Part shown: positions 12,316 to 12,501 of the stretch, piece by piece
How the letters are laid out: every line of letters begins with the position of its first letter
Position numbering within the stretch: position 1 is the first letter of the stretch
Assembly (NCBI GenBank): GCA_902783085.1
Contig: CACZPT010000003.1
Coordinates: 1 to 12,501, forward strand
Reading direction: 5' to 3'
Source: an uncultured Methanobrevibacter sp.
GTDB lineage: Archaea; Methanobacteriota; Methanobacteria; Methanobacteriales; Methanobacteriaceae
Length of the DNA: 12,501 nt
Made by a program: the position numbers and the translations under genes
Notes under the pieces: model-generated
Databases searched by the model: none
The model's input: only the letters and a program-made list of their open reading frames with translations
What the model was told of the DNA's origin: nothing

Positions 12316-12501
12316 TTAATTTTATTTTTTTTAAATTTAAATACAATATATTATTTTTAGTTTTTTTTTAAAAGCAAAATTAATTTAGATAGATATTAAT
12401 ATGATTTAATTAATAAAGAGTGTTCCGAATAAATCAAATTTTAATGAAAAAGTAATACTAATATAAAATATTTATAAAAAAAGATAAAATAGTAAATAAT
12501 A
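12316..12501 (+). other. AT-rich non-coding end of the window with a T-rich terminator
   Basis: No gene is seen in these 186 bases. TTTTTTTT at 12325-12332 and a further T-run at 12361-12369 probably end the acyltransferase transcript, without a clear hairpin. The right part contains a putative promoter for a gene beyond the window. Confidence 0.55.
12451..12478 (+). promoter_or_regulatory. AGTAATACT box and TATA-like element for a gene beyond the window
   Basis: An exact AGTAATACT at 12451-12459 is followed by TTTATAAA at 12471-12478. The distance from box to TATA is 20 bp, against 18 bp in the DUF3344 and cobN-like promoters. Exactly 32 bp upstream (12419) there is only a degenerate match, AGTGTTCCG. 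It may be a third, weaker member of the same control group. Confidence 0.4.

Overview
The window looks like chromosomal DNA of a methanogenic archaeon of the Methanobacteriales, most likely Methanobrevibacter or a close relative. The reasons are the very high AT content, archaeal-type promoters (TTTATATA-like TATA boxes), AGGTGAT ribosome-binding sites, an archaeal transcript-cleavage factor (TFS), and secreted proteins built from FNING...LNINL Ig-like repeats typical of the adhesin-like proteins of that group. The genus is inferred from family knowledge, not from a database match. All genes run on the plus strand.

Layout. (1) 1-525: 3' end of a surface protein; only two C-terminal Ig-like repeats are in the window. 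(2) 711-3713: a secreted 1000-residue protein with two DUF3344-like halves and four C-terminal Ig-like repeats, the last two clearly paralogous to the end of gene 1. (3) 3851-8857: a giant CobN/BchH-type (class I) chelatase homologue with a signal peptide, a Ser-rich stalk and a C-terminal membrane anchor, so it should sit on the outside of the cell. (4) 8994-10705: a tight three-gene operon encoding a polytopic membrane protein with an intramembrane CPCC motif (DUF2162 type), an ExbB/TolQ/MotA-type proton-channel subunit, and a single-span DUF2149 protein whose membrane helix (VDAMLV) looks like that of ExbD/TolR. (5) 10779-11096: TFS. (6) 11275-12315: an integral-membrane acyltransferase. 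(7) 12316-12501: an AT-rich non-coding end that probably contains the promoter of the next gene.

How the genes may work together. The DUF3344 protein, the CobN-like protein and the ExbB/ExbD-like operon look like one functional block: a surface-displayed tetrapyrrole chelatase or dechelatase, a wall-associated binding protein, and a proton-driven inner-membrane motor, in an organism with no outer membrane. The order chelatase, polytopic protein, ExbB, small protein resembles, from memory, the HmuS-T-U-V part of Bacteroidetes heme-uptake loci. Direct sequence evidence supports co-regulation of the DUF3344 and cobN-like genes: both promoters carry two AGTAATACT-type boxes exactly 32 bp apart, at an identical distance from the TATA box. 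A further copy lies in front of another putative promoter at the right end of the window. Most transcription units end in a perfect hairpin followed by a T-rich run.
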